Shown here piece by piece: positions 22,949 through 31,318 of a stretch of DNA of 64,000 nucleotides; position 1 is the stretch's first letter, and each line of letters begins with the position of its first letter. This DNA is from Kitasatospora atroaurantiaca (lineage in GTDB: Bacteria; Actinomycetota; Actinomycetes; Streptomycetales; Streptomycetaceae). A program made the translations under genes and the position numbers. The notes beneath the pieces were generated by a model. It searched no databases. It had not been told where the DNA came from and saw nothing but the letters and a program-made list of their open reading frames with translations. The stretch covers positions 1,054,001 to 1,118,000 of the forward strand of contig NZ_VIVR01000001.1 of assembly GCF_007828955.1 (NCBI RefSeq), given 5' to 3'.

Positions 22949-24415
22949 CTAGATCTCCCGGCGGCGCTCCGGCATCACCGCGTCGATCTCCTCCCGCAGC
23001 TCGGCCACCGCCGGCAGGCCCTGGTAGCGGCCCGCCAGCCGGTACATCTCGCGCAGCCGGTCCCAGGTGCGCATCGAGGACGTCTGGCCGATCGCCGCCA
23101 TCGCCAGCTTGGCCTGCACCTGCGCCTCGTCCGGCTCGCCGGAGATCCAGTACACCGAGGCCAGGGTGATCCGGTCGAGCAGCGCCGAGCGCTCGCGCCC
23201 GTTGACCGGCCGCAGTTCGATCGCCAGCCGGGCGTGCCGCTCGGCCAGCCGGGCCGCGCCCGCGTCGTGCTCGGCGAGCGTCCGGTAGACGAGGGCCTGC
23301 ATGCCGTGCAGCTCGGCCTCGTTGAACAGCTGCATCCAGCTCGGCGGAGCCTCGCCGGTGTCCTGGACGAAGAGGTCCTCGGCCTCGCCGAGCACGCGTC
23401 TGGTCGCCTCCGAGCGGCCGAGCGCGGCCTGCGCCCAGGCCTCGACGGTGTGCAGCATCGCCCGCGTCCGGGGCAGCGCGCGCTCGCCGCTGCTGGCCTG
23501 GGCCAGCTGCATCAGCTCCAACGCGTCGTCGGCACGGCCGAGATGGAGCATCTGGCGGGCGGCCCGGGAGATCGCCTCGCCCGCCCTGGGGCGGTCGTTG
23601 GCCTCCTTGGCGGACTGGGCGGCGATCACGAAGTACCGCTGGGCGGTGGGCTCCAGGCCGACGTCGTGCGACATCCAGCCGGCCAGTACGGCGAGGTTGG
23701 CGGCGACCGTCCACAGCCGCTGCTTCACCTCGGGGTGCAGGTCGTGCGTCAGTAGCCCGCCCACCTCGTTGAGTTGGCCGACCACGGCCTTGCGCTGGAG
23801 CCCACCGCCGCGGGAGGCGTCCCAGGCCCGGAACACCTCCACCGAGCGTTCCAGGGCGATCACCTCGTCGGCCCCGACCGGGCCGGGTTCGTAGACGTCC
23901 ATCACGGGCCGCATGCCGCCCTGGGTGATCACCTGTCGGGGGCCGGGACGGGTGGCGGCGTACGCCACGTCCGGGCCGTTGAGCCAGTCGTAGAGGTTGT
24001 CGGCGATGACGGCGCCGGCCGTGAGCGCGGCACCCGCGCCCACCAATCCGCGTCGGTTGAGCATGAGGTCCATTCCCGTGAACTCGGTGAGGACCGCAGC
24101 CGTCCGATCCGGCTCCCAAGGCTCTGCCGACCGCGAGGTGTCGGACCTGGTGGGCCGGTGTCGTTCCAGACCGAGGTCCTCAGTGGTGACGACACGGCCG
24201 AGCCGCTCCGTGAACACGGCGGCCAGCACCCTCGGCACCGGATCGCGGGGAATCTCCCCCTGCTCGATCCAGCGCCGCACCCGCGAGGTGTCGGTGGACA
24301 GCTGCTGCTGGCCCATCGCCGCGCCCCGCCGGTTGACCAGCCTGGCCAGCTCGCCCTTGGACCATCCGGTCAGGGCGAAGAGGTCGGCGAGTCTGGTGTT
24401 CGGCCCCTTGCTCAC
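22949..24415 (-). CDS. NsdA-like TPR regulator
   Basis: 488 aa from a GTG at 24415. The N-terminus (TRLADLFALTGWSKGELARL, about 8-75) looks like a helix-turn-helix-like domain with RRWIEQGEIPRDPVPRVLA; a hydrophobic Ala/Gly segment (GLVGAGAALTAGAVIADN) follows at about 123-140, then helical TPR-like repeats to the end. This architecture matches NsdA/NsdB-type proteins of Streptomyces that repress differentiation and antibiotic production. The specific paralogue cannot be decided without a search. Confidence 0.65.
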   Translation of the reverse strand: MSKGPNTRLADLFALTGWSKGELARLVNRRGAAMGQQQLSTDTSRVRRWIEQGEIPRDPVPRVLAAVFTERLGRVVTTEDLGLERHRPTRSDTSRSAEPWEPDRTAAVLTEFTGMDLMLNRRGLVGAGAALTAGAVIADNLYDWLNGPDVAYAATRPGPRQVITQGGMRPVMDVYEPGPVGADEVIALERSVEVFRAWDASRGGGLQRKAVVGQLNEVGGLLTHDLHPEVKQRLWTVAANLAVLAGWMSHDVGLEPTAQRYFVIAAQSAKEANDRPRAGEAISRAARQMLHLGRADDALELMQLAQASSGERALPRTRAMLHTVEAWAQAALGRSEATRRVLGEAEDLFVQDTGEAPPSWMQLFNEAELHGMQALVYRTLAEHDAGAARLAERHARLAIELRPVNGRERSALLDRITLASVYWISGEPDEAQVQAKLAMAAIGQTSSMRTWDRLREMYRLAGRYQGLPAVAELREEIDAVMPERRREI

Positions 24416-24869
24416 GTGAAGCCCCCAGGTTCCTCGGCTACTTCGACCCTAGTGCGCTGTCATGTGCCACGCGACCATTCGCCAGGCTTCGCCAGGGTCC
24501 GCCACATGGTGTACCAGTGGTGATCGGGTGTCATGTAGAGGTGCGCCACCTCGACTTCGGATCGGGAAGGCCCGCCACCTGCCCGGGGCTGCTGCCCTGA
24601 CGGCCGGTCAACGGCCTTCCCGTGGCCTCATCCGAGGGGGTGGCGCGGCCGGGTGGCGCACAGGCGCCGGGCATGGCCGCGGCAGCAGCGACCACCGCAT
24701 TCCCCAGGGTGCGGACGGTCCGCGAACGCCTCGTTCCGTGCCCGGCGCCTGAGCTCCACCCTCCGGCTCCGCCCGACGCGCCAGGAACACGCGGCGGCGG
24801 AGCAGTCCACTGGCGTCAGCTCTCACCGGCAGGGGCCACCGCCGGCCAGGAAGGGATCCTCACCACCCC
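24416..24869. other. 454-bp divergent intergenic region
   Basis: No convincing gene. The sequence TGTCATGT occurs twice, at 24459-24466 and 24529-24536, 70 bp apart, which could be binding sites for a regulator of the NsdA-like gene. The region close to the phosphotransferase contains GGAAGGGA at about 24848, a possible ribosome site placed rather far from its ATG. Nothing else is evident. Confidence 0.4.
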
Positions 24870-26018
24870 ATGTACTCCTCAGCCACCACCGGCACCCCCA
24901 CCCAGACCCGCACCGCGCTGCGCCCCCCCACCGCAGCCGGCGGCCGCCCCGGCCAGGGCCCCGCCCCCCGTGGCACCGACCTCCGCGACCCCCGGGCCCT
25001 CGCCGTCCGCACGGCGATGCCCCGGCCCGCCGACCAGCTCGCCGCCCGCGGCGGCGCCGAGCGGCTGCTCCGCGGCCGTACCGCCGACACCTCGATGGAC
25101 CGGGTCGACCCCGCGACCCTGCAGACCCCCGCCGTCCGGGCCGCCGTCGCCAACATCTCGCGGATATGTCCCGCCTTCCTCCCCCGCCAGGTGCTCCGGG
25201 AGGGCAGCCAGCACATCCTGATCGCCGGCACCATCGGCCGGGCCCCGGTGGTCGCCAAGTGCCTCTCCCCGCAGGCCGCGAGGAGCGAGCACCACCAGCA
25301 GCTGGTCGAACGCTTCCACCACGAGGTCGCGGTCTACCGCGCCTTCGTGCGGCACCGTCCGCCGGTCCGGCTGCCCCGGCTGGTGGCAGCCGACCACGAC
25401 CGCTGCGTGCTGGTGCTGGAGCGCGTCCCCGGCCGCCCTGCGGCCCGGGAGCGGCACCCGGTCAACGCGCCGACGCCGGGCGAGGTGCGCGCGGTGCTGG
25501 GCGCCGTCCGGACGCTCAACCTGTGGCGTCCGCCGACGGACGTCTTCGGCAAGCCCCTCGACTACCAGCTGGAGATCGCCCGCTTCCACTCGGTGGGCCA
25601 GCTCACCGATCGCGACGCCGGCGACCTGCGCGGCCTGCTGCACGGGCTGGCCCACATGCCCTGGCAGCTGTGCCACGGCGACGCCCTGCTCGGCAACATG
25701 CTGCTGGCGCCCTCGGGCCCGGTCCTGGTCGACTGGGAACAGGCCGGCTGGTACCTGCCCGGGTACGACCTGGCGGTGCTGTGGAGCGTGCTCTCCGGGG
25801 ACAGCGCGGCGCGCCGCCAGATCAGCCAACTCGCCCAGTCCGGCGGCACGATGGCCCGGGACGCGTTCCTGGTCAACCTGGTGCTGGTGCTGATGCGGGA
25901 GATCCGGCTGCACGACGTACCGGGCGCGGGCGAGGAGCAGCGCATCATGATCCGCCGCCTGTACGACGACGCGGCGCTCGCCCGTCGGGCGGTCCGGGCC
26001 GCGGTGGGCACCCGCTGA
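24870..26018 (+). CDS. Aminoglycoside-phosphotransferase-like (APH) kinase
   Basis: 382 aa. The kinase fold starts near residue 100; the catalytic loop is [15 protein letters not shown] (HGD with the APH-type Asn) at about 266-280 and the Mg-binding motif is [10 protein letters not shown] about 15 residues later. APH-family proteins phosphorylate aminoglycosides, macrolides, choline, sugars or other small hydroxyl compounds; the substrate is not evident. The N-terminal 55 residues are proline-rich and poorly conserved-looking, so translation may begin further in (for example the Met at residue 50, MPRPADQL). Single gene, convergent with the next. Confidence 0.8.
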   Translation: MYSSATTGTPTQTRTALRPPTAAGGRPGQGPAPRGTDLRDPRALAVRTAMPRPADQLAARGGAERLLRGRTADTSMDRVDPATLQTPAVRAAVANISRICPAFLPRQVLREGSQHILIAGTIGRAPVVAKCLSPQAARSEHHQQLVERFHHEVAVYRAFVRHRPPVRLPRLVAADHDRCVLVLERVPGRPAARERHPVNAPTPGEVRAVLGAVRTLNLWRPPTDVFGKPLDYQLEIARFHSVGQLTDRDAGDLRGLLHGLAHMPWQLCHGDALLGNMLLAPSGPVLVDWEQAGWYLPGYDLAVLWSVLSGDSAARRQISQLAQSGGTMARDAFLVNLVLVLMREIRLHDVPGAGEEQRIMIRRLYDDAALARRAVRAAVGTR

Positions 26019-26035
26019 GGCCGCGCCGGGGTCCC

Positions 26036-27202
26036 TCAGAGCCCCCGGCCGGCCCCGCGCTCCAGGGCCGCCCGACCGACCGCGTCCAGCACCGCCTCGT
26101 CCGCCGGGAAGTGCACCCGGCCGCTCAGTACGTCCCGCAGATAGCGCTCGAGCGGGTGACGGCGGCTCAGACCGGGGTTCCCGGTGAGCGTCACCGCCTG
26201 CTGCACGGCGGCCGTCGCGGCCCGGTTGACGAGCAGCTGAGCGGCCCCGCTGCGGGCGGCCGCCGTCGGCTCGCCCCGGTCCACCCCGGCCGCCAGCCCG
26301 GCCACCAGTTCCTCGGCCCCGATCAGGGAGCTCTCTATCTCGCCCAGCGCGCTGCGGTAGCGGGGCAGGGTGGCCAGCGGCTCGGTCAGATTGGCGGGGG
26401 TGCGCTGGTGCAGGAACCGGACCAGCCAGTCCTGCGCGGCGCGGGCCACGCCCAGGTAGACCGCGGAGAGCGCCAGGTCGTGCCAGGCCAGGTCGATCGG
26501 GTCGGCCGGGGCCTGCCCCTCGTACGGCGCGAGACCGACCACGGCCTCGGCGGGGACGGCCACGCCGTCCAGGACCACGTCATGGCAGGCGCTGGCCCGT
26601 AGGCCGAGCTGGTCCCAGACCGGGTCCACCTCGATCCCCGGGCTGTCGCCACGGACCAGGAACAGGCCGGTCCTCGGGACGGGTTCGTCGGTGCGTGCCC
26701 GAACGGCCATCCAGGCGAGTGCCTCGGCGCCGGTGCAGTACGTCTTGCGCCCGCTCAGCAGCCAGCCGTCGCCCTCGCGCCGCGCCACCGTGGCCGGCAG
26801 GGCTCCGGAGCCGCCGGGCTCCATGGACAGGGTGTTGACCAGGGCCGGGCCGCGCCGGGACTCGGTGAGCAGCTTGCGGTAGGCGGCGGTTGGCCAGCGG
26901 TCTGCCCTGGCCTGCTCGGCGTGCTGCAGCAGGGTGAAGGCCGCGAGGACGGCCACCGAGGCGTCGCCGCGCCCGAGCCCGGCGAGCACCCGGACGGTGT
27001 CGGCGAGCGTTCCGCCGGGTCCACCGTACCGCTGAGCCACCGTCAGGGTGAGCAGTCCGGCCTCGTGGACGGCCTCGATGCCCTGGTACGGGAAGGTCGC
27101 GTCCCGGTCGTGCTCCTCGGCGCGGGCGGCCAGCAGGTCGACCACCCGGGGCAGGCGGGCGAGCGCGTCCGCGAGCGGCGAGGTGCCATCGGTGACGGTC
27201 AT
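26036..27202 (-). CDS. Acyl-CoA dehydrogenase-like flavoprotein, probable sulfur-scavenging monooxygenase type
   Basis: 388 aa from an ATG at 27202 preceded by GGAGG. It has the acyl-CoA-dehydrogenase layout: N-terminal helical domain (residues 1-110), middle strand domain (LSMEPGGSGALPATVARREG, GWLLSGRKTYCTGA at about 150-165) and C-terminal helical domain with HDLALSAVYLGVARAA. The catalytic Glu of true dehydrogenases is not obvious. A leader peptide ending in cysteine codons precedes it, which in actinobacteria marks sulfur-assimilation genes; this favours a DszC/SfnB-like role in desulfurising organosulfur compounds over fatty-acid oxidation. Family call firm, role inferred. Confidence 0.75.
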   Translation of the reverse strand: MTVTDGTSPLADALARLPRVVDLLAARAEEHDRDATFPYQGIEAVHEAGLLTLTVAQRYGGPGGTLADTVRVLAGLGRGDASVAVLAAFTLLQHAEQARADRWPTAAYRKLLTESRRGPALVNTLSMEPGGSGALPATVARREGDGWLLSGRKTYCTGAEALAWMAVRARTDEPVPRTGLFLVRGDSPGIEVDPVWDQLGLRASACHDVVLDGVAVPAEAVVGLAPYEGQAPADPIDLAWHDLALSAVYLGVARAAQDWLVRFLHQRTPANLTEPLATLPRYRSALGEIESSLIGAEELVAGLAAGVDRGEPTAAARSGAAQLLVNRAATAAVQQAVTLTGNPGLSRRHPLERYLRDVLSGRVHFPADEAVLDAVGRAALERGAGRGL

Positions 27203-27330
27203 GATGCGGGTGCCTCCGGGGCGGCAGCGTGGAGCTCGGCGGACTGCGGGCGGCACGCCGGGCGAGGCGCGCGGTACCTGGTGCGGCGCCCCGACGGAGG
27301 GGAGGAGGCCGGCCGATCAGCCGAGCGCGC

Positions 27331-27351
27331 GCCGCCGGAGGAGCCGGCGGC
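27331..27351 (-). promoter_or_regulatory. Hairpin after the leader peptide, candidate attenuator element
   Basis: GCCGCCGG pairs with CCGGCGGC around a 5-nt loop, starting 6 nt after the leader-peptide stop codon (reading on the minus strand). A second smaller hairpin (CCCC-TCCGTC-GGGG, about 27288-27301) lies further downstream. Ribosome position on the Cys codons of the leader could decide whether this stem forms. Confidence 0.5.
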
Positions 27352-27357
27352 TCCCCC

Positions 27358-27441
27358 TCAACAGACCGGACACACCGCGCTCGCGGTCCGCCGCAGGTCC
27401 AGATAGCTGCGGCGCGTGAGCAGCATGCGGCGACACGACAT
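27358..27441 (-). CDS. Cysteine-rich-ended leader peptide (putative attenuation leader)
   Basis: A 27-codon reading frame from ATG at 27441: it begins MSCRRMLLTRRSYLDLRR and ends SAVCPVC-stop. It matches the pattern of the short 'putative leader peptide' genes found upstream of sulfur-metabolism genes in actinobacteria (basic start, MLLTRR-Y-DL-R core, Ser/Ala and Cys end). The two Cys codons (TGT) lie immediately before the stop. Cysteine starvation would stall ribosomes here and change folding of the 155-nt region before the flavoprotein gene. It is too short for routine gene finding. Confidence 0.72.
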   Translation of the reverse strand: MSCRRMLLTRRSYLDLRRTASAVCPVC

Positions 27442-27500
27442 GCTCGTGACTGTACGAAGCGTTGATCGAAATCGTCAAGCAACGCCCGCTGCGGCGGCGC

Positions 27501-27995
27501 TCAGCCCTGCTGGAACATGTCCGCGGGCAGCGGCTTCAGCAGCTGGTAGAGATCGTCCGCGATCGGCCGGTCCCAGGAGGCGATGGTGACCTGCACGCCG
27601 TCGCTGCGCCCGAACTGGGCGCAGAACACCCGCTCCTCGCTGACCTTGACCTTCTTCACGATCAGCAGGTCGTCGCCGAGCATGACCGGGAAGTCCTCGG
27701 CGGAGACGAACTCCACCGGCTCCTCGTTCTCCAGTGCCGCGAGCAGCTGCCGCACCTCGAACGGGACGCCGTCCTCCGCGTCCCGGGCCGGCGAGCCCTC
27801 GGGCAAATTTCCGATGAACATTGCGGGGCCGCGGCCGCCGAAGAGGTCGTAGCGCAGGAAGATCCCCTGGCACGAGCCGTCCGCGCCGGTCATCATCATG
27901 GCCCCGAAGTGGCCCGGCCAGTCGCCCGGGTCCATCGCGAGCACGTCGAAGTCCGGTCCTGCGGGCGAGCCGGAGCGACGGCGGAGAAATGACAT
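27501..27995 (-). CDS. Hypothetical 164-aa protein
   Basis: 164 aa from an ATG at 27995. The start MSFLRRRSGSPAGPDFDVLA is basic; the body has alternating strand/helix pattern (GIFLRYDLFGGRGPAMFIGN, LLIVKKVKVSEERVFCAQFG, VQVTIASWDRPIADDLYQLL) and ends PADMFQQG. No membrane segment or catalytic motif is visible and I do not recognise the family. It may be a small soluble alpha/beta protein. Monocistronic, minus strand, with the flavoprotein leader 60 bp downstream. Confidence 0.65.
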   Translation of the reverse strand: MSFLRRRSGSPAGPDFDVLAMDPGDWPGHFGAMMMTGADGSCQGIFLRYDLFGGRGPAMFIGNLPEGSPARDAEDGVPFEVRQLLAALENEEPVEFVSAEDFPVMLGDDLLIVKKVKVSEERVFCAQFGRSDGVQVTIASWDRPIADDLYQLLKPLPADMFQQG

Positions 27996-28677
27996 GACTC
28001 CATCGTACGTGCCCGTGACCGCCTGCTCACGGGGCGGGTCGGCAGTCCGACCGAGATCCACGCTCAGAGACCAATGTTGACTCTGAGCAACCGTCCGGGC
28101 TACGTTCGGTTCTGCACGACAGCCGCTGTGGACTCGATCCACCGGGGGGCGGCATGTCGCAGCGCGCCCGTGTGCGCGTTCCCTCACTGTGCACATCGTC
28201 GTGCGACACACCTGAGCCGCCAACGCACTTCCAGCTGTCCACCGACCGTCAGTACCGGACAGACCGGCACCACACAACACCAGAAGCCAGGTTCGCGGGG
28301 CCCCGGCCCGTCGCACTCGCGGACCTGCCCGGGACACCGCCGCGTGGGGGCGTGCGGATCCCGGGCACCCGGCACCTGCGTCCGAGTCGCTATCGGACGC
28401 CGGCGCCACCGCCTCCCGGCGACTGCCGGCCCCTCAGGGGGCCGGGACCGGCCGACGCGCCCCGGCGCGTACGGGGATTCACCTCGGGAGGAACCGGCAC
28501 TCGTGCCGGCAGTACAGCAGGCGCCGTGCTCGGTCGCGTGGGGGCGATGGGCACGGCGTCTGCCTGTCTGTTCATACTGTGGGCCGTTTCTTGTCGAACA
28601 GTCAACGAGTAGCGGACCATCAGATTTCTTTTAAGGATCAAGGGACGGGTCCACGACCTGACATCGCGGGACCCGGA
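27996..28677. other. 682-bp region with a promoter-like sequence and no convincing gene
   Basis: TTGACT (28078-28083), an 18-nt spacer and TACGTT (28102-28107) form a good plus-strand promoter. A GGGGGGCGG sequence and an ATG at 28154 follow, opening a 152-codon frame to 28612, but its third-position GC is well below that of neighbouring genes and the product looks random, so I do not call it. The region may encode a small protein or a non-coding RNA. Confidence 0.4.
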
Positions 28678-28941
28678 TCAGGTCAGGTCGAACTCGCCGT
28701 CGCGGGCACCGAGCACGAAGGCCCGCCACTCCGCGGGGGTGAAGACCAGGACCGGCCCTTCGGGCTGCCGCCCGTCCCGCATCGCGATGTAGCCCTCGAC
28801 GAAGGCGATCTGCACGTCCCCGACGCCCTGGCTGCTCGACAGCCAGTCGGCCCCGGCCAGGTCCAACTCGGGCTTGCGACCGCCCCCGAGGGTCCCCGTA
28901 CCGCTGCTGGTCTCCACGCTCGTACCGATGTTGGCCGCCAC
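28678..28941 (-). CDS. DUF397-domain protein
   Basis: 87 aa from a GTG at 28941 with GGGAGGAG about 10 nt upstream. The C-terminal 60 residues form a DUF397 domain: LAGADWLSSSQGVGDVQIAF, MRDGRQPEGPVLVFTPAEWR and AFVLGARDGEFD. These small proteins nearly always lie beside an XRE-type HTH regulator in Streptomyces and are thought to act with it, as a toxin-antitoxin-like or regulatory pair. No such HTH gene is adjacent here, so it is an orphan. Confidence 0.85.
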   Translation of the reverse strand: MAANIGTSVETSSGTGTLGGGRKPELDLAGADWLSSSQGVGDVQIAFVEGYIAMRDGRQPEGPVLVFTPAEWRAFVLGARDGEFDLT

Positions 28942-29240
28942 TGCTGCGCTCCTCCCGACGTCGTCCGAGACCTCAGCGTATCCACGCGCGCGGCGCTGGG
29001 AAGCGCTTGTGCCCAGGACTCCTCCGACCGGGGCGAGAACGTCCTGTTCCGCCCGTCCGGCGGCGGCGGCTGTGTTAAGGCGTCCGCCTGGGGCAGCGGG
29101 GTAACCGCAAGGGGCGCCCGCCCACCTACCGGACACGGCCCCCGGTTGAGGCTGCCGGGCGGGCCGGACTGCGAGAGTGTTGGTCTCACACCCCATCAGA
29201 CCGCGCACCGCACCTCTTCACTGGCCACCAGGAGCAGCCG
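28942..29240. other. 299-bp divergent intergenic region
   Basis: Holds the promoter regions of the DUF397 gene and the DhaM-like gene. I see no gene, repeat or clear operator. GTTACCCCGCTG and CCGGACACGG segments do not form a strong dyad. Confidence 0.4.
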
Positions 29241-29780
29241 ATGGACCGCCGGGACGCCCCCCGGGCCGATGTCATCCCGATCTCGAACGCCCCGTCCGCT
29301 CCGCACGCCGACCAGCCGACGGAGGCCGAGCCCGCCCGTCCGGCCCGGCCCTCGGGCCACGGCCGGGTCGGGGTGGTCCTGGTCTCGCACAGCGAGGAGC
29401 TTGCCGCGGCCGCCGGCCGGCTGGCCGTGTCCCTGGCCGGCAGCGACGACCCCGCCCCGGTGGCCACCACCGGCGGCAGCCTGGCCGACGGGCCCGGCAC
29501 CAGCGCGGTGCTGGTCGCGGCCGCGGCCCGGCGGGTCGACCAGGGCCACGGGGTGGCCGTCCTCGCCGACCTCGGCAGCGCGGTCGGCACCGTCCTGGCC
29601 CTGCTGGCCGCGGCGGACGAGCACGGGCTGCCCTTCCCGGTGCGCTTCGCCGACGCCCCCTTCGTCGAGGGCGCGGTGGCCGCCGTGGCCACCGCGACGG
29701 CCGGCGGGGACCTCTCGGCCGTCCTGGACGCCGCCGAGGAGATGTACCGTCAGCGCAAGTCGGGGCAGCACAGTTTGTGA
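29241..29780 (+). CDS. DhaM-like phosphocarrier (PTS EIIA-Man family)
   Basis: 179 aa. After a 40-residue Pro/Ala-rich N-terminus the domain starts VGVVLVSHSEELAAAAGRLA, with the phosphorylatable His in VSHS; VAVLADLGSAVGTVLALL and the terminal FVEGAVAAVATATAGGDL are typical of DhaM, which passes phosphate from HPr to ADP bound in DhaL for dihydroxyacetone phosphorylation. No dhaK or dhaL gene is adjacent, so its partners lie elsewhere. The unusual proline-rich leader may be a linker. It is 92 bp upstream of an SDR gene, probably unrelated. Confidence 0.8.
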   Translation: MDRRDAPRADVIPISNAPSAPHADQPTEAEPARPARPSGHGRVGVVLVSHSEELAAAAGRLAVSLAGSDDPAPVATTGGSLADGPGTSAVLVAAAARRVDQGHGVAVLADLGSAVGTVLALLAAADEHGLPFPVRFADAPFVEGAVAAVATATAGGDLSAVLDAAEEMYRQRKSGQHSL

Positions 29781-29871
29781 GGGATCGCCCCGCCGACCGG
29801 CGCCGCGCGGCTACCATCGGCGCAGAGCCCGGGGCGGGGAGGCTCCGGCCCAACTGGGGGGAACCTCGAAC

Positions 29872-30801
29872 ATGCGCGTGGTCGTGACCGGCGGAGCAGG
29901 GTTCATCGGCGCCAATCTCGCCAGGGCCCTGCTGGCCCGACCGGAGATCGAACAGGTCCGGGTGGTGGACAACTTCAGCACCGGCAGCAAGTCCAACCTG
30001 GACGGACTGGACATCGCCCTGCACGAGGGCAGCATCCTCGACCCGGCCCTGCTGGACGAGGCCTTCGCGGGCGCCGACGCGGTGGTGCACCTGGCCGCCC
30101 TGCCCTCCGTCCCGCGCTCGGTGGCCGACCCCCTGGCAAGCCACCACACCAACGCCACGGGCACCCTGGAGGTCCTGGAGGCGGCCCGCCGGGCCGGCGG
30201 GCTGTACGTCGCCGCGGCCTCCTCGTCCTCGGTGTACGGCGCCAACCGGGAGCTGCCCAAGCGCGAGACCATGCGGACCGCGCCGATGAGCCCGTACGCC
30301 GTCAGCAAGCTGGCCACCGAGGCATACCTGGCGGCCTATCACCACTGCTACGGCCTGGGCGTGCTGCCGCTGCGCTTCTTCAACGTCTTCGGCCCGCTTC
30401 AGGCGGCCGGGCACGCGTACGCGGCCGTGGTGCCGGCCTTCCTGGACGCGGCGCTGGCCGGCCGGCCGGTCACGGTCCACGGCGACGGCGGGCAGAGCCG
30501 GGACTTCACGTACGTGGGCACGGTCACCCAGGTGATCACCGAGGCGGTGGTCCGCCGGGTGGTGCACGCCGACCCGGTGAACCTGGCCTTCGGTACCCGT
30601 ACCACCCTGCTGGAGCTGATCGCCGAGCTGGGTTCGGTGCTGGGCCGCCCGGTGGAGACGGCCCACACCGACCCGCGGCCCGGCGACGTCCGGGACTCCC
30701 AGGCGGACAACTCCCGGCTGCGCGAGCTCTTCCCCGAGGTCGTGCCGGTCCCGCTGCGCGAGGGCCTGGAGCGTACGGCCGAGTGGTTCAGGACGCTCTG
30801 A
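29872..30801 (+). CDS. NAD-dependent epimerase/dehydratase (extended SDR, UDP-sugar 4-epimerase-like)
   Basis: 309 aa from the ATG at 29872. Rossmann motif TGGAGFIGANL (residues 6-16), active-site Ser in SSSSVYGANRELPKRE (about 120-130) and YxxxK as SPYAVSKLATEAYLAAY (Tyr about 145). FNVFGP and a QSRDFTYV segment follow, as in GalE/WbpP-type UDP-hexose and UDP-N-acetylhexosamine epimerases. It would supply a nucleotide sugar, plausibly for the polysaccharide genes starting at 32596. Exact substrate not determined. Confidence 0.85.
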   Translation: MRVVVTGGAGFIGANLARALLARPEIEQVRVVDNFSTGSKSNLDGLDIALHEGSILDPALLDEAFAGADAVVHLAALPSVPRSVADPLASHHTNATGTLEVLEAARRAGGLYVAAASSSSVYGANRELPKRETMRTAPMSPYAVSKLATEAYLAAYHHCYGLGVLPLRFFNVFGPLQAAGHAYAAVVPAFLDAALAGRPVTVHGDGGQSRDFTYVGTVTQVITEAVVRRVVHADPVNLAFGTRTTLLELIAELGSVLGRPVETAHTDPRPGDVRDSQADNSRLRELFPEVVPVPLREGLERTAEWFRTL

Positions 30802-30823
30802 CCCGCCCGAGCCACCTCGGACG

Positions 30824-31318
30824 TCAGACCGGGTCGGCCACCGGGCCGGAGAAGAGGAACACCGTCTCGGGCTTGGCCACCAGGGCGAGTTCGAGGCGCT
30901 CGCGGGTGTAGGCGTCCAGCTCGGGCAGCGCGTCCAGCTCGAACCAGCCGACCTCGAGCGACTCGTCGTCGTTCACCCGGGCCTCGCCCGACACCAGGCG
31001 GCAGCGGAAGGTCAGGTCCAGGTACTGGGCCTGGTCACCGTTCGGGTAGTGGAGCATCGGCGAGACGGTCACCGAGGTCAGCTTCTCCGGCTCCACCGTC
31101 ACGCCGGTCTCCTCGAAGCACTCCCTGGCGACCCCGTCGGCAGGCTGCTCCCCCGGGTCGAGGATGCCCCCGATGATCGACCAGCGCCCGTTGTCGGCGC
31201 GACGGGCCAGCAGCAGCCTGCCCCGGTCGTCGAGGACCACGGCGGCGACACCGGAGAGCCAGAGCGGACGGGTGCCGACGAAGGAGCGGAGCTCCGCCAG
31301 GAAGGGAGGAATGGCCAT
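30824..31318 (-). CDS. Nudix hydrolase
   Basis: 164 aa. The Nudix box is complete: G51-ILDPG-E57-QPADGVA-RE-CF-EE-TG-V73 (GX5EX7REUXEEXGU). Such enzymes hydrolyse nucleoside diphosphate derivatives; the substrate is not predictable. The N-terminus MAIPPFLAELRSFVGTRPLW fits the family found in streptomycetes. Its ATG lies in CCATGG, the same six bases that hold an ATG of the divergent pseudogene, so the two genes start back to back with overlapping start codons. Confidence 0.88.
   Translation of the reverse strand: MAIPPFLAELRSFVGTRPLWLSGVAAVVLDDRGRLLLARRADNGRWSIIGGILDPGEQPADGVARECFEETGVTVEPEKLTSVTVSPMLHYPNGDQAQYLDLTFRCRLVSGEARVNDDESLEVGWFELDALPELDAYTRERLELALVAKPETVFLFSGPVADPV

Noticed and set aside
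24870..26018. Specific antibiotic-resistance phosphotransferase
   Set aside because: The kinase motifs are general to the APH superfamily and nothing in the context indicates an antibiotic substrate.
28154..28612. 152-aa protein after the promoter at 28078
   Set aside because: Third-position GC and residue composition are not like neighbouring genes; kept only as a possible transcript.
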